The notes: generated from the sequence alone by a model not told the origin. A stretch of 64,000 nt of DNA from Morella rubra (GCA_003952965.2 CM025855.1:21391122-21455121), one strand, 5' to 3'; counted from the stretch's first letter, positions 25,431 through 37,163 are shown. Numbers and translations are program-made.

Positions 25431-25690
25431 CACTACTATGATCACCTTGAGTGTATAAGACAGTCTATTAATGGCGAGAGAATACTCGGAAGATGAATGA
25501 GAAGAGAAGAGAAGAGTGATGGGTCTCAAAGCTGAATGATACGAGGGTGTTCTCAACCTGATTAGCTTGGAAAGCATGAAAGCTTTAACCCTCTTCTGAT
25601 CCAACAGGTGTTGGAATTGTAAATCTTCTTCCCCTCTGGAGTAACTGAGTTGGGTCAGCAGACCCAGCATGTTGAAACAACCAAAACCTC

Positions 25691-26095
25691 TTAAAACACA
25701 AAGAACCAATACAAATTAAAGATTTGTGCTTTTTCTTTCTCCTTGTAACTTGTTCTTATGACCTTATCAAGACCTCTTGTCCGAGCTAGACTAGAGCCCT
25801 CGCTTTCTCTCAAAACGCGAAATATGTTCTTGTGGCGTAATTGAGCAAGAACCTTGCATTCTTCAACGAATCTCCGTTTGCTTTCCCTAGAAATGTTATC
25901 CAAATAGATCTCAACCCTCACTTCAGTGCCGTCTCTCAAAGCTCCCCTGTAGATATCAACTCCCTCGTTCTTTCCCACCAAATTCTTTCTCGAAAAGCCG
26001 TCAGTTGCTGCCTTGAGAATTTGTGGTGTGAACATGTTCTTTCTACGCAACACTCTTTGGCAGATAATCCGGTCTTCCGAAACAGAGCCACCCAA
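25691..26095 (-). pseudogene. Receptor-like kinase N-lobe fragment
   Basis: Minus strand. The frame contains MFTPQILKAATDGFSRKNLV (subdomain I entry), VGKNEGVDIYRGALRDGTEV in place of a Gly-rich loop, VRVEIYLDN where VAVK is expected, and RFVEECKVLAQLRHKNIFRV (alpha-C to beta-4). It then loses similarity. The Gly loop has only its first Gly, and the invariant ATP-binding Lys is Glu, so this piece could not be a normal kinase. There is no C-lobe and no extracellular part nearby. Its alpha-C/beta-4 block is unlike the CRK type (LQHRNLVRLLG), so I do not link it to the DUF26 array. Family within the RLKs unknown. Confidence 0.65.
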
Positions 26096-26099
26096 AGCA

Positions 26100-28500
26100 A
26101 CCCACTACTAAGTTCAAAATACAGCATCAACCAGGGTTTCATGAATTGTGTAGTTAGTCACATCTACTTTGTTTGTTTAGGTTTTTAACTCTTTTCACTC
26201 GGTCCATGATTCTCAAGTGTTCTGCTCCATGTTAGTTGTAGCAGTTGAGATTTGTTGAGGGGTGGCAGTTGGCGAAAGATGAAAGCATGGGTCTGATTCA
26301 TGGGAGATCAATTGTGTTAAAAACTTGTTACATTTCAAGTTAAGCTAAGATCTTTAAAATGGTCTTACTCTTTGTTCTGGAAGTAGTGGTTCACAAGTAT
26401 CCGCTAACTTTCACTATCTTATCGCCCTGTCCTATAATTTATTAATTTCTTCTGTTAATTCTCTTTTTGTTTTCTGTTCACGCAGATAAAATTTTGCAGG
26501 GTGAGGTGAATGTTGTCGCATACTCGCCTACCTTCTTCTAAGCTAATGAAGAAAGTTTCAATTGCAGAGTTTTTTGTAGTGGACTTGTAATTCTAGGCTA
26601 AGATTTTTGTCTTTTAAAGTTTCTGTAATTTGGATATCTGGGTTTTGTAATTTGGGCTCTACAGTTTCTTTGTAATCGCCAGCTACATTCGAAGCAGTTG
26701 CTTTGTGTTTTAATATAGAGCAGAGCAAGCAGTGAAAAAACTTCTTGGAATCTCGAGTTTTCATTTTCCTTGTCTTAGGCCTTATACCGAGCATATGGTG
26801 TGCAGTGCAGTGCTACAAAGGGGTTAAAAATTTGAAGATACATTGAAGAATCCTAAGTACAGATTATTCTAATTACAATCAATAAATTCCAACAACGATG
26901 TTCTACGTAATTTCGGAGTCGCTGTTGAGCTCCAGGTGCAGCTAAAGTGGTTGTGCCGATTGGGTTGGAGCAGGTCGAAGCAGAAAAAGAGGAGCTACGT
27001 GTGAGGTGAGCTACTCTTATTTGAGGGAAGAACGCGGGGTTGAGATGGGTTGCAACAATGGTGGATTTGAAGATTTCGTTCAGGTCCATTGGCGAGGAAT
27101 TGCAATATCTTAAGGATGGGTTGTGGAAGCAGTTGGTCATGATTGTAGAGTTGAAATGGTGGTTTTAAGTTGGTGAGATCTTCTAGCACCGATGCTGGAA
27201 TGATAACATGTGATATGCTTAGAAATATGGAGAAGGACAGGAGAATACAAACACAAACTGGCCACAAAGACCAGCACACAATACAAACATAAACTAGTCA
27301 TAAGAGCCATAACACAATACAAACACAAACCGGTCACAAGGACCGAAACACAACAAAACCACCACTCAAGGTGGTGGCGGTTTCCACTGGAGGAGGAGCA
27401 AACTGAGCAACGATTTGACTCATTCATGGTGATCTTCAGGCAATGATTGGCTGCACACAGGGGAGGAGGAGAAGGGGCAACTGTAGGCGGCACAAAACAG
27501 CAGCAGTAAAGGGATTCACTGAAGAAAAATAGCTAGAATAGTCCACCAAACGGAGGGAGGTGGCATGGGCAACAAAAGGGCCTCACGAACCTACCAGGGT
27601 TGGCAGGTAGCAAAAAGGCCTAGCCCCTAGGCGGCACACGCATGCAAGGCCGCTTGTGACCTCTAGGCGCTAGCAAAGAGAGGTCGGACGGAGACAGCAG
27701 GGACCGCTAGGTGGGGCTGAACATAGCGGGGCAGGTCCAGACCTCCAAAAAATGTGTAAAACAGCCAAAGGGGAGGCAAAAGAGGTTAGGTGTGTGAGAT
27801 TCACACTCGCGCCCATGCACTGACTGATTGCTGCCGCCCTTGGCCAGAGCTGGACACTGGGAGGAGAGGGAGCCCACCAAGGGGGCCGTGCACATCAAAG
27901 ACCACTGGAAAGACTGGGATCTAACCTCCAAAACAACCAAGAAAAGAGCACAAAAAAGGTCAAAAAAACAAGGAAAAGAGAACCTCCGGCCACCTGGAGG
28001 GTAGTCAGAGGAGAGGAGAGGGAGGGGAGGAGCTGTTCCTCCCCTCCCCAGAGTAGAAGCGAGGGGGGCTGTTTCAGGTAAAGGGGGGAAGGGGGTTCTA
28101 GAGGGAGGGAGAAGTCTCTCTTTCTAGCCGCATGGTGAGCATAGAGTGAACTATTCTTTCGTCGTTTACCAAATATTATCGTTTAACCCAAAATGTTTTC
28201 GTTAAACGGTGTGTTTTGCCAATTTTCAGTGAGCGGGCTGCTGATTCACATTAGTGACGCTGACTGGGCAAAACGCTAACGTAACATAGGATTCCTTTGG
28301 AGAAGCTGATGGAAGCTGGACGGAAAGACTATATCGTCACACGGGTATGGACTCAGTGACCATAAAGTAAAAAAAATAAAACCTAGCAACTAAATCGTCA
28401 GCGTGGTATAAACTTAGTGACCATATTGCCAATTTCTCAAATATTTTTCATGTATAAATTTTTGTTTTGTGAAATATGTTTTTGGATCAAGGCCTCAAAA
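26100..28500. other. Spacer with repeats, no recognisable gene
   Basis: Contains a 36-bp minisatellite (27244-27351) and a G-rich run of purines at about 28010-28130. Minus-strand frames at 26853-27493 have no family I recognise. The part after about 28140 is repeat-like (GTTTAACCCAAAATG, CGTTAAACGGTG) without visible ends. Confidence 0.4.
27244..27351 (+). repeat. 36-bp minisatellite, three units
   Basis: Three consecutive 36-bp units, each opening AATACAAACA(C/T)AAACT/C and closing with a CAC. Related units recur at about 57265-57378 in the last intron of the AVT6 gene, with the phrases CACAAGCCGGCCACAAGG and AATACAAACACAAGCCG. Confidence 0.75.
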
Positions 28501-28903
28501 ATTGTTTATTCTCAAAATTCATGGATAGCTATATTTTAGGAAAGAACTTATTAATTTTTATTATATAAAAGAGTATTTTAAAGTAAATATCTATTAAAAA
28601 ATTATTTTTTATTATATCAAAAATAAATAAAAAAAGTTTCACTTTGAATTTTTGCCTTAGGCCTCCTTTTTTATTGAGCTGGTCTGGCCAAGTCATACAG
28701 GACAGATAAGTTAACTTTGCTGTGGGGTGGTTCCAAGAAATTGTTTGTTGCACTTAGAGAATTCAAACTTGAGACCTCAAGGAAGCACGCTCCTAGATTC
28801 TAGGTGCTGATCAGTCAAACCAACCCCTGGAGTTTCCAGAGTAAATGTTGCTCATGAGAGAACAACATCCTTTCAAATGCTTCTCTATGAGCGGCTGATC
28901 CAT

Positions 28904-29615
28904 CAGGGTGGCTCAACCTTTTTAGGGGCCTTAGGCAAGTAATAAAAATGAGGTATTTTAATGTAAAAATAAAAAAAATTTAAATTAAACCATAAATTTG
29001 CTTCTCGCCTTTTTAGATGCAAAATTACTAATTAAACTTTTGTATTCAAGTTTACCCAACAAATCAGTTTCGACAGATAAAATTGCTAAATTGCTTAATC
29101 TATCTTGAGACATAGTTATTCGTAAATAATATTTTATAATCTTTCTGAAGTTGGTGTGAAAAAGTTTTGAAATTTGTATGAAAATTTTGAGATTTTGTAG
29201 AAACTTTTTTTTCTTTGCAAGTTGAAATTTTTTCCTAGAAAGTTAAAAATTTTTTTTTAGCAAGTTGAAAAATTTTCTTAGAAAGTTGAAAAAATTTTCT
29301 TAGAAAGTTAAAAATTTTTTTTAGAAAGTTAATTTTTTTCTCACCAAATATATACCTAGTTTTGAAAAACTTCCTCCAGTTCCAACTGCAAGGTATGGTA
29401 AATTATATTCTATATGCAATAAACCAATTTGGAAAACAGTCTAGTTCTTTCACTAGATTAAGTATTTCAAGTGGAGTACTAATTTCTTTTTTGTAACTTC
29501 TTTTAAAACTTTTAATTCCGAAAATAAATCCAAACCATAAATATTAATGCGCATGTCATGCTTAAGAAAATTTTCAAGATTGAGACATTTTTTTGATCTA
29601 ATTTTACAATTATAT
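28904..29615 (-). mobile_element. hAT element 3' part with transposase dimerisation-domain fragment
   Basis: Minus-strand translation at 29578-29453 reads LENFLKHDMRINIYGLDLFS then ELKVLKEVTKKK to a stop. A second in-frame piece at 29400-29342 reads AVGTGGSFSKLGIY. Both match the C-terminal hAT dimerisation region of TTF/MYM-type hAT transposases (SAERSFSKLK-type block). A terminus CAGGGTGGCTCA starts at 28904, followed by TTTTTAGGGGCCTTAGGC, the usual hAT 3' end. The 5' part of the element is missing and the sequence runs into the DUF26-array intron at about 29615-29640. Dead copy. Confidence 0.65.
29205..29345 (-). repeat. AAATTTTC-type minisatellite, inverted relative to 30700 and 51780
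   Basis: About six irregular copies of AAGTTGAAAATTTTCTTAGA lie here on plus. The reverse complement (TCTAAGAAAAATTTTCAACTT) is repeated at 30705-30775 and, more diverged, at 51770-51905. The three blocks flank the ends of the DUF26 array. Confidence 0.65.
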
Positions 29616-29936
29616 CTGCTAACAATATTTGTAAAACAACCAATACCTTTAATTTAATTGTTTGGAAACTTAATTAGCAACAAAGTAGGTGTGGTAGTTG
29701 GGATTCTAGGTTTTAGAAGCAAAGAATATATTGTGAATGATACTATTATTTTGAAAAGTGACTTTGATAGTGCTAGTTTCTAGGTTGTGTTATTTATTTC
29801 TAATTTTTAAATATTCTATTTTATAGGCCTTTAATTAAGTTTTATATGAAAAATTTAGGCTTTTTTCTTCCCATTAATTTTAATTTTGCTATAATATAGA
29901 GTCTTCATAAATTAAAAAAAATGTACTTCACTTTAC

Positions 29937-30436
29937 CTTTTAATCCAGTCCTTCCTTTCCACTACAATACAAAAGAAACCTGTTTGTAGCTGTAGCTGCT
30001 TGAAGACAACGGTAGCAATCGTTGCTGGACAGGTATGGTGTGCATTGTACCATTTGGTATAGAGTTCGAGACACTAAATTCACTTTCGAACTCCTAAACT
30101 TCTCGGCTCCGATTGGAGCACTCGAGGCCTGTTTCGCCAAGTCTGTGATTGTCGTGTTAACTAGCTCGTTATAAAACCCCTATGAGGTGGTGTTCTGTGT
30201 GTTAATCATTACAACTCTTGGCCTCACAGCTACGGTTGAGAAAATAGATTCGTTGGAATAGCGTAACATGCACTCATCGTACCAAATGATTGCTCGACAT
30301 CTTTCGGTAGGGACATCTCCACGGCAGAGGAAGAGGCCGTAAACGGGGTCAGAGGTGTTTTCACTGAAGTTATGTTGTAGAATTCTATACTGCTGTTGGC
30401 ATGGGACGAGAGGGAAGAGAGGAGGGAGTTGAAACT
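29937..30436 (-). pseudogene. DUF26 unit 16 (leftmost), truncated at its 5' side
   Basis: It retains most of both Gnk2 domains ([12 protein letters not shown] and SSNDCYRCLQAATATNRFLL are readable), but the first about 70 codons are gone. At 30436 the exon jumps directly into sequence (30440-30513) that matches the DNA upstream of unit 1 (51695-51772). The donor AAAAG|GTAAAG at 29937 is intact. Frame changes occur between the domains. Confidence 0.75.
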
Positions 30437-30439
30437 GAA

Positions 30440-30790
30440 AGTCCGCAGTAGGGCACCGAAACTGAAAAAAGAGACCACTTGCGGATGGAAAATTCACAAC
30501 GTACTGTTTGCAAAACAGAATACATACAAATTGAAGTTTGCAATAGTTGGCTTTAGATCAATATTGTCGCTAGCTCCTATTGATTTGTTTTGGATTGCCA
30601 TTTGCTTGAACATGATAATAGTTATATTTGTTTGTTTGGACTTCTTCCACGCTGTCTAGGTTTTTGGTGTTTAGTCTGATATGTAATAAAGGCCTTTAAC
30701 TGTTCAACTTTCTAAGAAAAATTTTCAACTTGCAAAGAAAAATTTTCAACTTTCTAAGAAAATTTTTTAACTTACTATTGTGGGCTTTTC
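30440..30790 (-). promoter_or_regulatory. Second copy of the array's upstream flank
   Basis: 30440-30513 matches 51695-51772 (shared GGGCACCGAAACT and GCGGATGGAAAATTCACAAC), and it is followed by the same AAATTTTC minisatellite. It marks the start of a second gene copy of which only unit 16 remains here. Promoter function is inferred from its position. Confidence 0.55.
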
Positions 30791-30911
30791 TAATTAAGCC
30801 TATTCGCTCTAAATTGCACAATCCATTCATGCACAAAAAAAGAATTAGATATATATGATTAGTTAATATCAACGACAATGGAAAACATTAAAAAAATGTA
30901 CTTCACTTTAC

Positions 30912-31663
30912 CTTTTAATCCAGTTGTGGAGCCTGGAGGTGGAGGTAGAACCACTTGTAGGGATGCGGGCTTCGTGAAAAAATTGAATAATTCATACCAA
31001 AAATCACAACTAGGAAACATAATTCTTAATCATTTCTTTGCACCACCAAACAAAAGAAACTTGTTTGCAGCTGCTTAAAGACTATGGTAGCAATCGTTGC
31101 TAGATAGGTCCAGTGTGCACTGTACCATTAGGAACAGAGCTCGAGACACTAAACTCACTTATTAAGTCTCAAACTTCTTAGCTCCGTTTGGAGCGCCCGA
31201 GACCTGTTTTTCCAAGTCTGTGATTGTCTTGTTAACTAGCTCGTTATAAAACTCCTGCGAGGTGGTGTTTTGTGTCTTAATCATTACAACTCTCGGGCTC
31301 ACAGCCATAATTGAAAAGATAGATTCGTTGGAATAGCGTAACATGACTCGTTGTTCCAAATGATCAATATTTTTTCTCGGAACAGGGACTGGTGAGTTTT
31401 TGGCTGCGCCCGTGACGCTGCTCGGAATATTTTGGCAGGAACATCTCGACGGAAGAGGAACAGGCTGAAAACGTGGTCAGATGAATTTTTACTTGAAGTT
31501 GTGTTATAGAATTCCATACTGCTTTTGGCATGGGAAGAGTGGGAATTGAGGAGGGAGTTGAGATTGGCATTGTAATTGTTATTCCCAAAGAAAGTTGTGC
31601 TAGCATAGTCATAGACGTGATATAGGTAATAGATCATGACAGTAGTGGTCTGGGTCAGGACAT
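30912..31663 (-). pseudogene. DUF26 unit 15
   Basis: Full-length exon with surviving acceptor (TTTTGCAG|ATGTCC, start 31663) and donor (AAAAG|GTAAAG, end 30912). The first domain reads in two frames (31364-31637), and its second/third Cys region is altered by an indel near 31400-31440. A second-domain piece at 31162-31359 reads [20 protein letters not shown]. No single frame spans the exon. The spacer on its 5' side holds the Mutator-like element. Confidence 0.75.
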
Positions 31664-31878
31664 CTGCAAAACAACTAACACCTTTAATTTAATTTTTTTG
31701 GAGCCTAATTAGCAACAATTTTGTTGTGGTAGTTAGGATTCTAGGCTTTAGGAGGAAGAATTTATTGTGAATTATGCTATTATTTTGAAAAGTGACGTTG
31801 ATAGTGCTAGTTTTTAGGATGTGTTATTTATTTCTAATTTTTAAATATTCATATTTATAGGGCTTTAATTAAGTTTTA

Positions 31879-33912
31879 GGAAAATTCGTATTTTAATCCT
31901 TAGGTTTTAACCCTTTTAGCGGTTTGATCCTTAAGAATTAAACCCTAACAAAATAATCCCCAAATTATCATCTTTTGACAAAATTATCCTTCCGTTAAGT
32001 TCTAGTGTACTTGTTTAAAGGAAATTATTGACATGTAAGCAAGAGGTCCAGGTGGCATTTAACTAATCCATATTAGCTGTTTATCACAACCCACGTTGCT
32101 CAAAATAAAAAAATAAAAACAAAACAGAACAGTTATTTCCTAGTCTTTGCCCTCCACCTCGTCGAGCTCACACACAGGCCACTCCTCGGCCGTGCTTATC
32201 ATCCACTCCATACTCTAGAGCTTGGAGAATTCAATACTTAGGTGGGTCTGATAGGTCAGGGTCATCTTTAAGAGCAGAGTAATTGGAAAGTGGTCAAACT
32301 TGGGGTAAAAAAAGCTGAGACAGATAGAGAAGTTGATTTTCGTCAAAGATATGGTGTATTACAACACATGTGAAATTGAAAGCATGCGCAACCATCATAA
32401 AAGAAATCAGAATAAAATAGCCAAAAAATAGTGAGACTGCCATCCACATCAGCTGCCAAAATCAAAACAGATAAACCAGACCTCGAGACCAATCCCTGTA
32501 CCAGAAACATAATGATCTACAGCTCCCCAAGAAACCGCTGGAGAACCATTTCCTTCAACTGTAGGTAATAGAGAAAACTAGACAACAGACAAGATCAAGA
32601 AATTCGATCGAACAAAGGTACACGTAAAAAACCGAAGAGCATGAACCTGGCCATTCTTTCCTTGGCTTTGATAACTGTTCCCTTCCTGATGTACCTTTAG
32701 TCTACAGTCTTCCTTAACGCTTGTTGAGGATATCCTACTGATCTCCAAAGGAAATGTTGCTTGGGATGCTAAAACAGCTGGGACTAAGTGGGATAAAATG
32801 TTGGGAGGGAGGAGGTAAGAGAAAGCAAGATGGAAAGAATTCCAGGTCTATCAGGAACCTTCTGGATCTTCAAAGTCTAGATTCCCTGACTTGAAAAGTG
32901 AGTGGTTCAGGTTTGGGTATTTGTCACCGTTCTCCTCATCTACTTTGTCCAAGTAAAGGTGATTCTTCTCCTTAAACAACTATGTTTAAGTTGGGTCAGG
33001 GAGAGACTCGTTGGTCATGGCATTAATGTTATCATCATAGGGTACAATGCCTTACTTTGGCCTCCTGCGTTGTCTTCATCATTGGGATGTTTGCCATGAT
33101 GGCCAAGCAAAGCATGGAGTTTGTGAAAGATGGAGCTCTTTCTTTGCTAAATACTTTGAGAGATGGAGCTCATCAAGGCAAGAACTTCTGCTTGCTGAGC
33201 AACGAGAATATAATCAGGCGAGTCTACCTCGATCCAGAAACAATAAAATTAAAAACTCAACCGTCCTAGAAGAAAAGTGAAAGAAATATTATTGCAGAGA
33301 TTTTGAGGTCAAAAGAGAGAGAGAGAGAGGTGAACACTGAGTAGTGAACTTATGGACCGAAGAAGGCGAGCACCATAGAGGGAGGGTGAGGCTTAAGCTT
33401 TTTGAAGGCATATGAGGTCAGTTTCTTTGACGATATAATGGTCCCTTGCACCATGGAAGCCATTCATGAAGATGGCCCCGTAAGAGGCTTTTCCGTGGAT
33501 AGATTCATTTCCAGACAACAAGTCAAAGTCTTCGGCAGAAGAAAGTCTTCCACTAGCCACAGCTTCTTCTAGTACAAATGAGATCTGTTATTTGTTTCTG
33601 GACAATAAGCATGGCGGAGGAGCACCAGTGAGTTCGACGAGGTGGAGGGCGAAGAACTTTTTTGTTTTGTTTTTATTTTTTTTTTATTCTGAGGAACGTA
33701 GATTGTGATTAACAGCTGATATGGATTAGTTAAATGACACTTGGACCTCTTACTTACGTGTCAATAGTTGCCGTTAAACAAGCACACAGAACCTTGACAG
33801 AAGGATGATTTTGTCAAAAGATGATAGTTTGGAGTTTATTTTGTTAGGGTTTAATTCTTAAGGATCAAACCGATAAAAGGGTCAAAATTAGGGATTAAAA
33901 TACCAATTTCCC
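31879..33912. mobile_element. Mutator-like element with long TIRs (Pack-MULE candidate)
   Basis: The left TIR (31879 to about 32205) and right TIR (about 33600-33912) are inverted copies of roughly 320 bp; for example GGTTTGATCCTTAAGAATTA appears on plus at the left and inverted at the right. The outer ends are GGAAAATTCGTATTTTAATC and GGGAAATTGGTATTTTAATC. Flanks TAAGTTTTA (31870-31878) and TCAGTTTTA (33913-33921) are a 9-bp TSD with one mismatch. Removing the element restores the normal array intron. No transposase is visible. The 1.4-kb interior is gene-like (see findings). Confidence 0.85.
32210..33595. other. Interior of the Mutator-like element, possible captured host sequence
   Basis: Coding-like stretches are present on plus (33057-33269, containing VFIIGMFAMMAKQSMEFVKD; also KARWKEFQVYQEPSG near 32822) and on minus (about 33560-33405, containing AEDFDLLSGNESIHGKASYG and GAIFMNGFHGARDHYIV). 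I do not recognise either protein. Non-autonomous MULEs often carry host gene pieces. Confidence 0.4.
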
Positions 33913-34162
33913 TCAGTTTTATCTAAAAAATTTTAGGCTTTTTTTTCCCATTAATCTAAATTCTGCTATAATATAGGGTCTTCATAATTTAAAATGTTTA
34001 ATTTTACTATAATATAGAAACTTTATAATAGGGGGCCTTCCTAATTAGGCTTGTTCCCCCTAAATTCCAAGACCCATTAATGCACCAAAAAAGATTTGGA
34101 TATATATGGTCCTTTAATATCAACGAAAATGGAAAACATTAAAAAAATATAGTTCACTTTAC

Positions 34163-34918
34163 CTTTTAATACAGTTGCGGAGCTTGGAGGTGCAGTGGTA
34201 GAACCACTGGAGGGGACACAAGCTTTGCTAAAAAATTGAAAAATTCATACCAAAAATGAAAACAAGGAAACATAGTTCTTAACCCTTCCTTTCCACCACA
34301 ACACAAAAGAAACCTGCCTGTAGCAGCCTGAAGACAACGATAGCAATCGTTGCTGGACATGTCTGGTGTGCACTGTACCATTAGGTACAGAGTTCGAGAC
34401 ACTAAAAACACTTCCGGAGTCCCAAAGTTCTTGTCTCTGATTGGAGCCCTCGAGACCTATTTTCCAACTCTGTGATCATCGTGTTAACTAGCTCGTTATA
34501 AACCCCTGCAAGGTGGTGTTCTGTGTGTTAATCCTTACAACTCTCGGCCTCACAACCACAGTTGAGAAGATAGATTTGTTGGAATAGCGTAACATGCACT
34601 CGTCATTACAAATGATTGCAATCTTTTCCTTGAAACAGCAATTGGTGAGTTTTTTTGGCTGCGTCCGAGACGCTGCTCGGAATCTTTCGGCAGGGACATC
34701 TCTACGGCAGAGGAAGAGGCCGTAAACGGGGTCAGAGGTGTTTTCAGCTGAAGTTTTGTTGTAGAATTCCATATTTATGTTGGCATGGGACGAGAGGGAA
34801 GAGAGGAAGGAGTTGAGATTGACACTGTAGATGTTATTCACAGAGAAAGTTGTGTTAGCATAGTCACAGATGTGATGGAGGTAACTGATCATGATAGCAG
34901 TGGTCTGGGTCAGGACAT
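34163..34918 (-). pseudogene. DUF26 unit 14
   Basis: Acceptor (TTTTGCAG, start 34918) and donor (AAAAG|GTAAAG, end 34163) are intact. A single frame 34892-34488 runs through domain 1 ([32 protein letters not shown]) into the domain linker. The second Cys of the C-x8-C-x2-C triad is Phe and the following part is frame-altered. A one-base loss at about 34505 then shifts the frame ahead of domain 2, which continues at 34411 (MSSNDCYRCLQAATGRFLLC). Confidence 0.75.
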
Positions 34919-35372
34919 CTGCAAAACAACCAACACCTTTAATTTAATTGTTTGAGAACTTAATTAGTAATAAATTTGTTATAGTAGTTGAGATTCTAGG
35001 CTTTAGGAGTGAAGAAAATTTATTGTGAATGACGCTATTATTTTGAAAAGTAACATTGATAGTGCTAGTTTCTAGGATGTGTTATTTATTTCTAATTTTT
35101 AAATATTCTATTTTATAGGCTTTAATTTAGTTTTATCTGAAAAATTTTAAGGCTTTTTTTTCCCATTAATTTTAATTTTGCTATATATATAGCCTTCTTA
35201 ATTTAAAGTTTTCTTCTTTATAATCTAGGAACTTTATAATAGGGGCCTTTCGAATTAGGACTGTTTACTCTAAGTTGCACAACCATTCATGCACCAAAAA
35301 AGAATTTGATTTATATGATTAGATAATATTAACGAAAATAGAAAGCATTAAAAAAATTGTACTTCACTTTAC

Positions 35373-36125
35373 CTTTTAATGCTGTTGCAGAGCTTGAAGG
35401 CAGAGGTAGAACTACTACTGGGGATGCAGGCTTCGATAACAAAATCGAAAAATTTATACCAAAAATCACAATTAGGAAACATAATTCTTAACCCTTCCTT
35501 GTCACCAAAACACAAAAGAAACCTGTCTGTGGCTGCCTTAAGACAATGGTAGCAATCGTTGCTGGACAGGTTTGGTGTGCCCTGTACCATTAGGTACAGA
35601 GTTCGAGACACTAAACTCACTTTCGAAGTCCCAAACTTCTTGGCTCCAATTGGAGTGCCTGAGACTTGTTTTGCCAAGTCCGTGACAGTCATGTTAACTA
35701 CCTCGTTATAAAACCCCTACGAGTTGGTGTTCTGTGTGTTAATCACTACAACTCTCTGCCTCTTATCCACGGTTGAGAAGATATATTCATTAGAACAGCG
35801 CATGATGCACTTGTTGTTTTGAAAGATTGCAATCCTTTCTCGAAACGGTGAATGGCGAGTTTTTTGTCGCATTCACCACGCAAGCTCGGCATCTTTCTGC
35901 AGGGACTTCTCCACGGCAAAGGAAGAGGTCGTAAACGGGGTCAGAGGTGTTTTCACAAAGTTGTGTTGTAGAATTCCATACTGCTGTGGGCATGGGACGA
36001 GAGGGAAGAGAGGAGGGAGTTGTGATCAGTAGTGTAGATGTTATTCCCGGAGAAAGTTGTGTTAGCAAAGTCACAGACGTGATGGAGGTAACTGATCATG
36101 ACAGTAGAGGTTTGGGTCAGGACAT
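35373..36125 (-). pseudogene. DUF26 unit 13
   Basis: Acceptor and donor are preserved. Domain 2 is open from 35692 to the donor (LSSNDCYHCLKAATDRFLLC), but its first Cys is Gly (VQGTPNLSS). Domain 1 has a frame change in its N-terminal part (about 35970-36070) with CRGEVPAERCRACVV readable afterwards. The spacer on the 5' side has a deletion near 36322-36350 that joins intron to a linker-like sequence. Confidence 0.75.
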
Positions 36126-36410
36126 CTGCAAAACAACCAACACAATTAATTTAATTATTTGAGAGCTTAATTTGCAATAAAGTTGTTGTGGTAGTTGGGA
36201 TTCTCAATTTTTGGTGCGAAGAATTTAATGTGAATGACATTATTATTTTTAAAAGTGGCATTGAAAGTGCTAGTTTCTAGGATGTGTTATTTATTTCTAA
36301 TTTTTAATATTCCTATTTTGTAGGGCGGAGGAAGAACAACTAGTGGGGATATATATGATCAGTGAAAATCAATGAAAATGGAAAGCATAAAAAAGTATAC
36401 TTCACTTTAC

Positions 36411-37163
36411 CTTTTAATCAAGTTATGGAGCTTTGAGATGGAGTTAGAACCACTAATGGGGACACGGGCTTCGTGAAAAAATGAAAAATTGAAAAATTCA
36501 TACCAAAAATCACAACTAGGAAACATAATTCTTAACCTTCCTTTCCACCACAACACAAAAGAAATCTGTCTGTAGCTACCTGAAGACAATGGTAGCAATC
36601 GTTGCTGGACAGGTCTGGTGTGCACTGTACCATTAGGTACAGAGTTCGAGACACTAAACTCACTTCCAAAGTCCAAACTTCTTGGCTCCGATTTGGAGCG
36701 CCTGAGACCTGTTTTTCCAAGTCCATGATTGTCGTGTTAACTAGCTCGTTATAAAACGTGTGTGAGGTGGTGTTCTGTGTGTTAATCATTACAACTCTCG
36801 GCCTCACAGCCACGGTTGAGAAGATAGATTCGTTGGAATAGCGTAACATGCACTCGTCATCCGAATGATTGCAATCTTTTCCCCAGACTGGCAAGTTTTT
36901 TTTCTGTGTCCACCACGCATGCTCGACATCTTTCGCAGGGACATCTCCATGGCAGAGGAAGAGGCCGTAAACAGGGTCAGAGGTGTTTTCACTGAAGTTG
37001 TGTTGTAGAATTCCATACTGCTGTTGGCATGGGACGAGAGGGAAGAGAGGAGGGAGTTGAGATTGACACTGTAGATGTTATTTTTGGAGAAAGTTGTGGT
37101 TAGCAAAGTCACAGAAGTGATGGAGGTAATTGATCATGACAGCGATGATCTGGGTTAAGACAT
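36411..37163 (-). pseudogene. DUF26 unit 12
   Basis: Both splice sites are intact. A frame from 36894 covers the domain 1/2 junction and domain 2 to SSNDCYHCLQVATDRFLLCC, then breaks near 36535. Domain 1 upstream is in another frame (36804-37112). At least two frameshifts lie between acceptor and donor. Confidence 0.75.

Noticed and set aside
25691..26095. Kinase fragment as the missing kinase domain of the DUF26 array
   Set aside because: It is on the same strand and downstream, but its motif LRHKNIFRVL differs from the CRK pattern, and unrelated repeats and a hAT end lie between.
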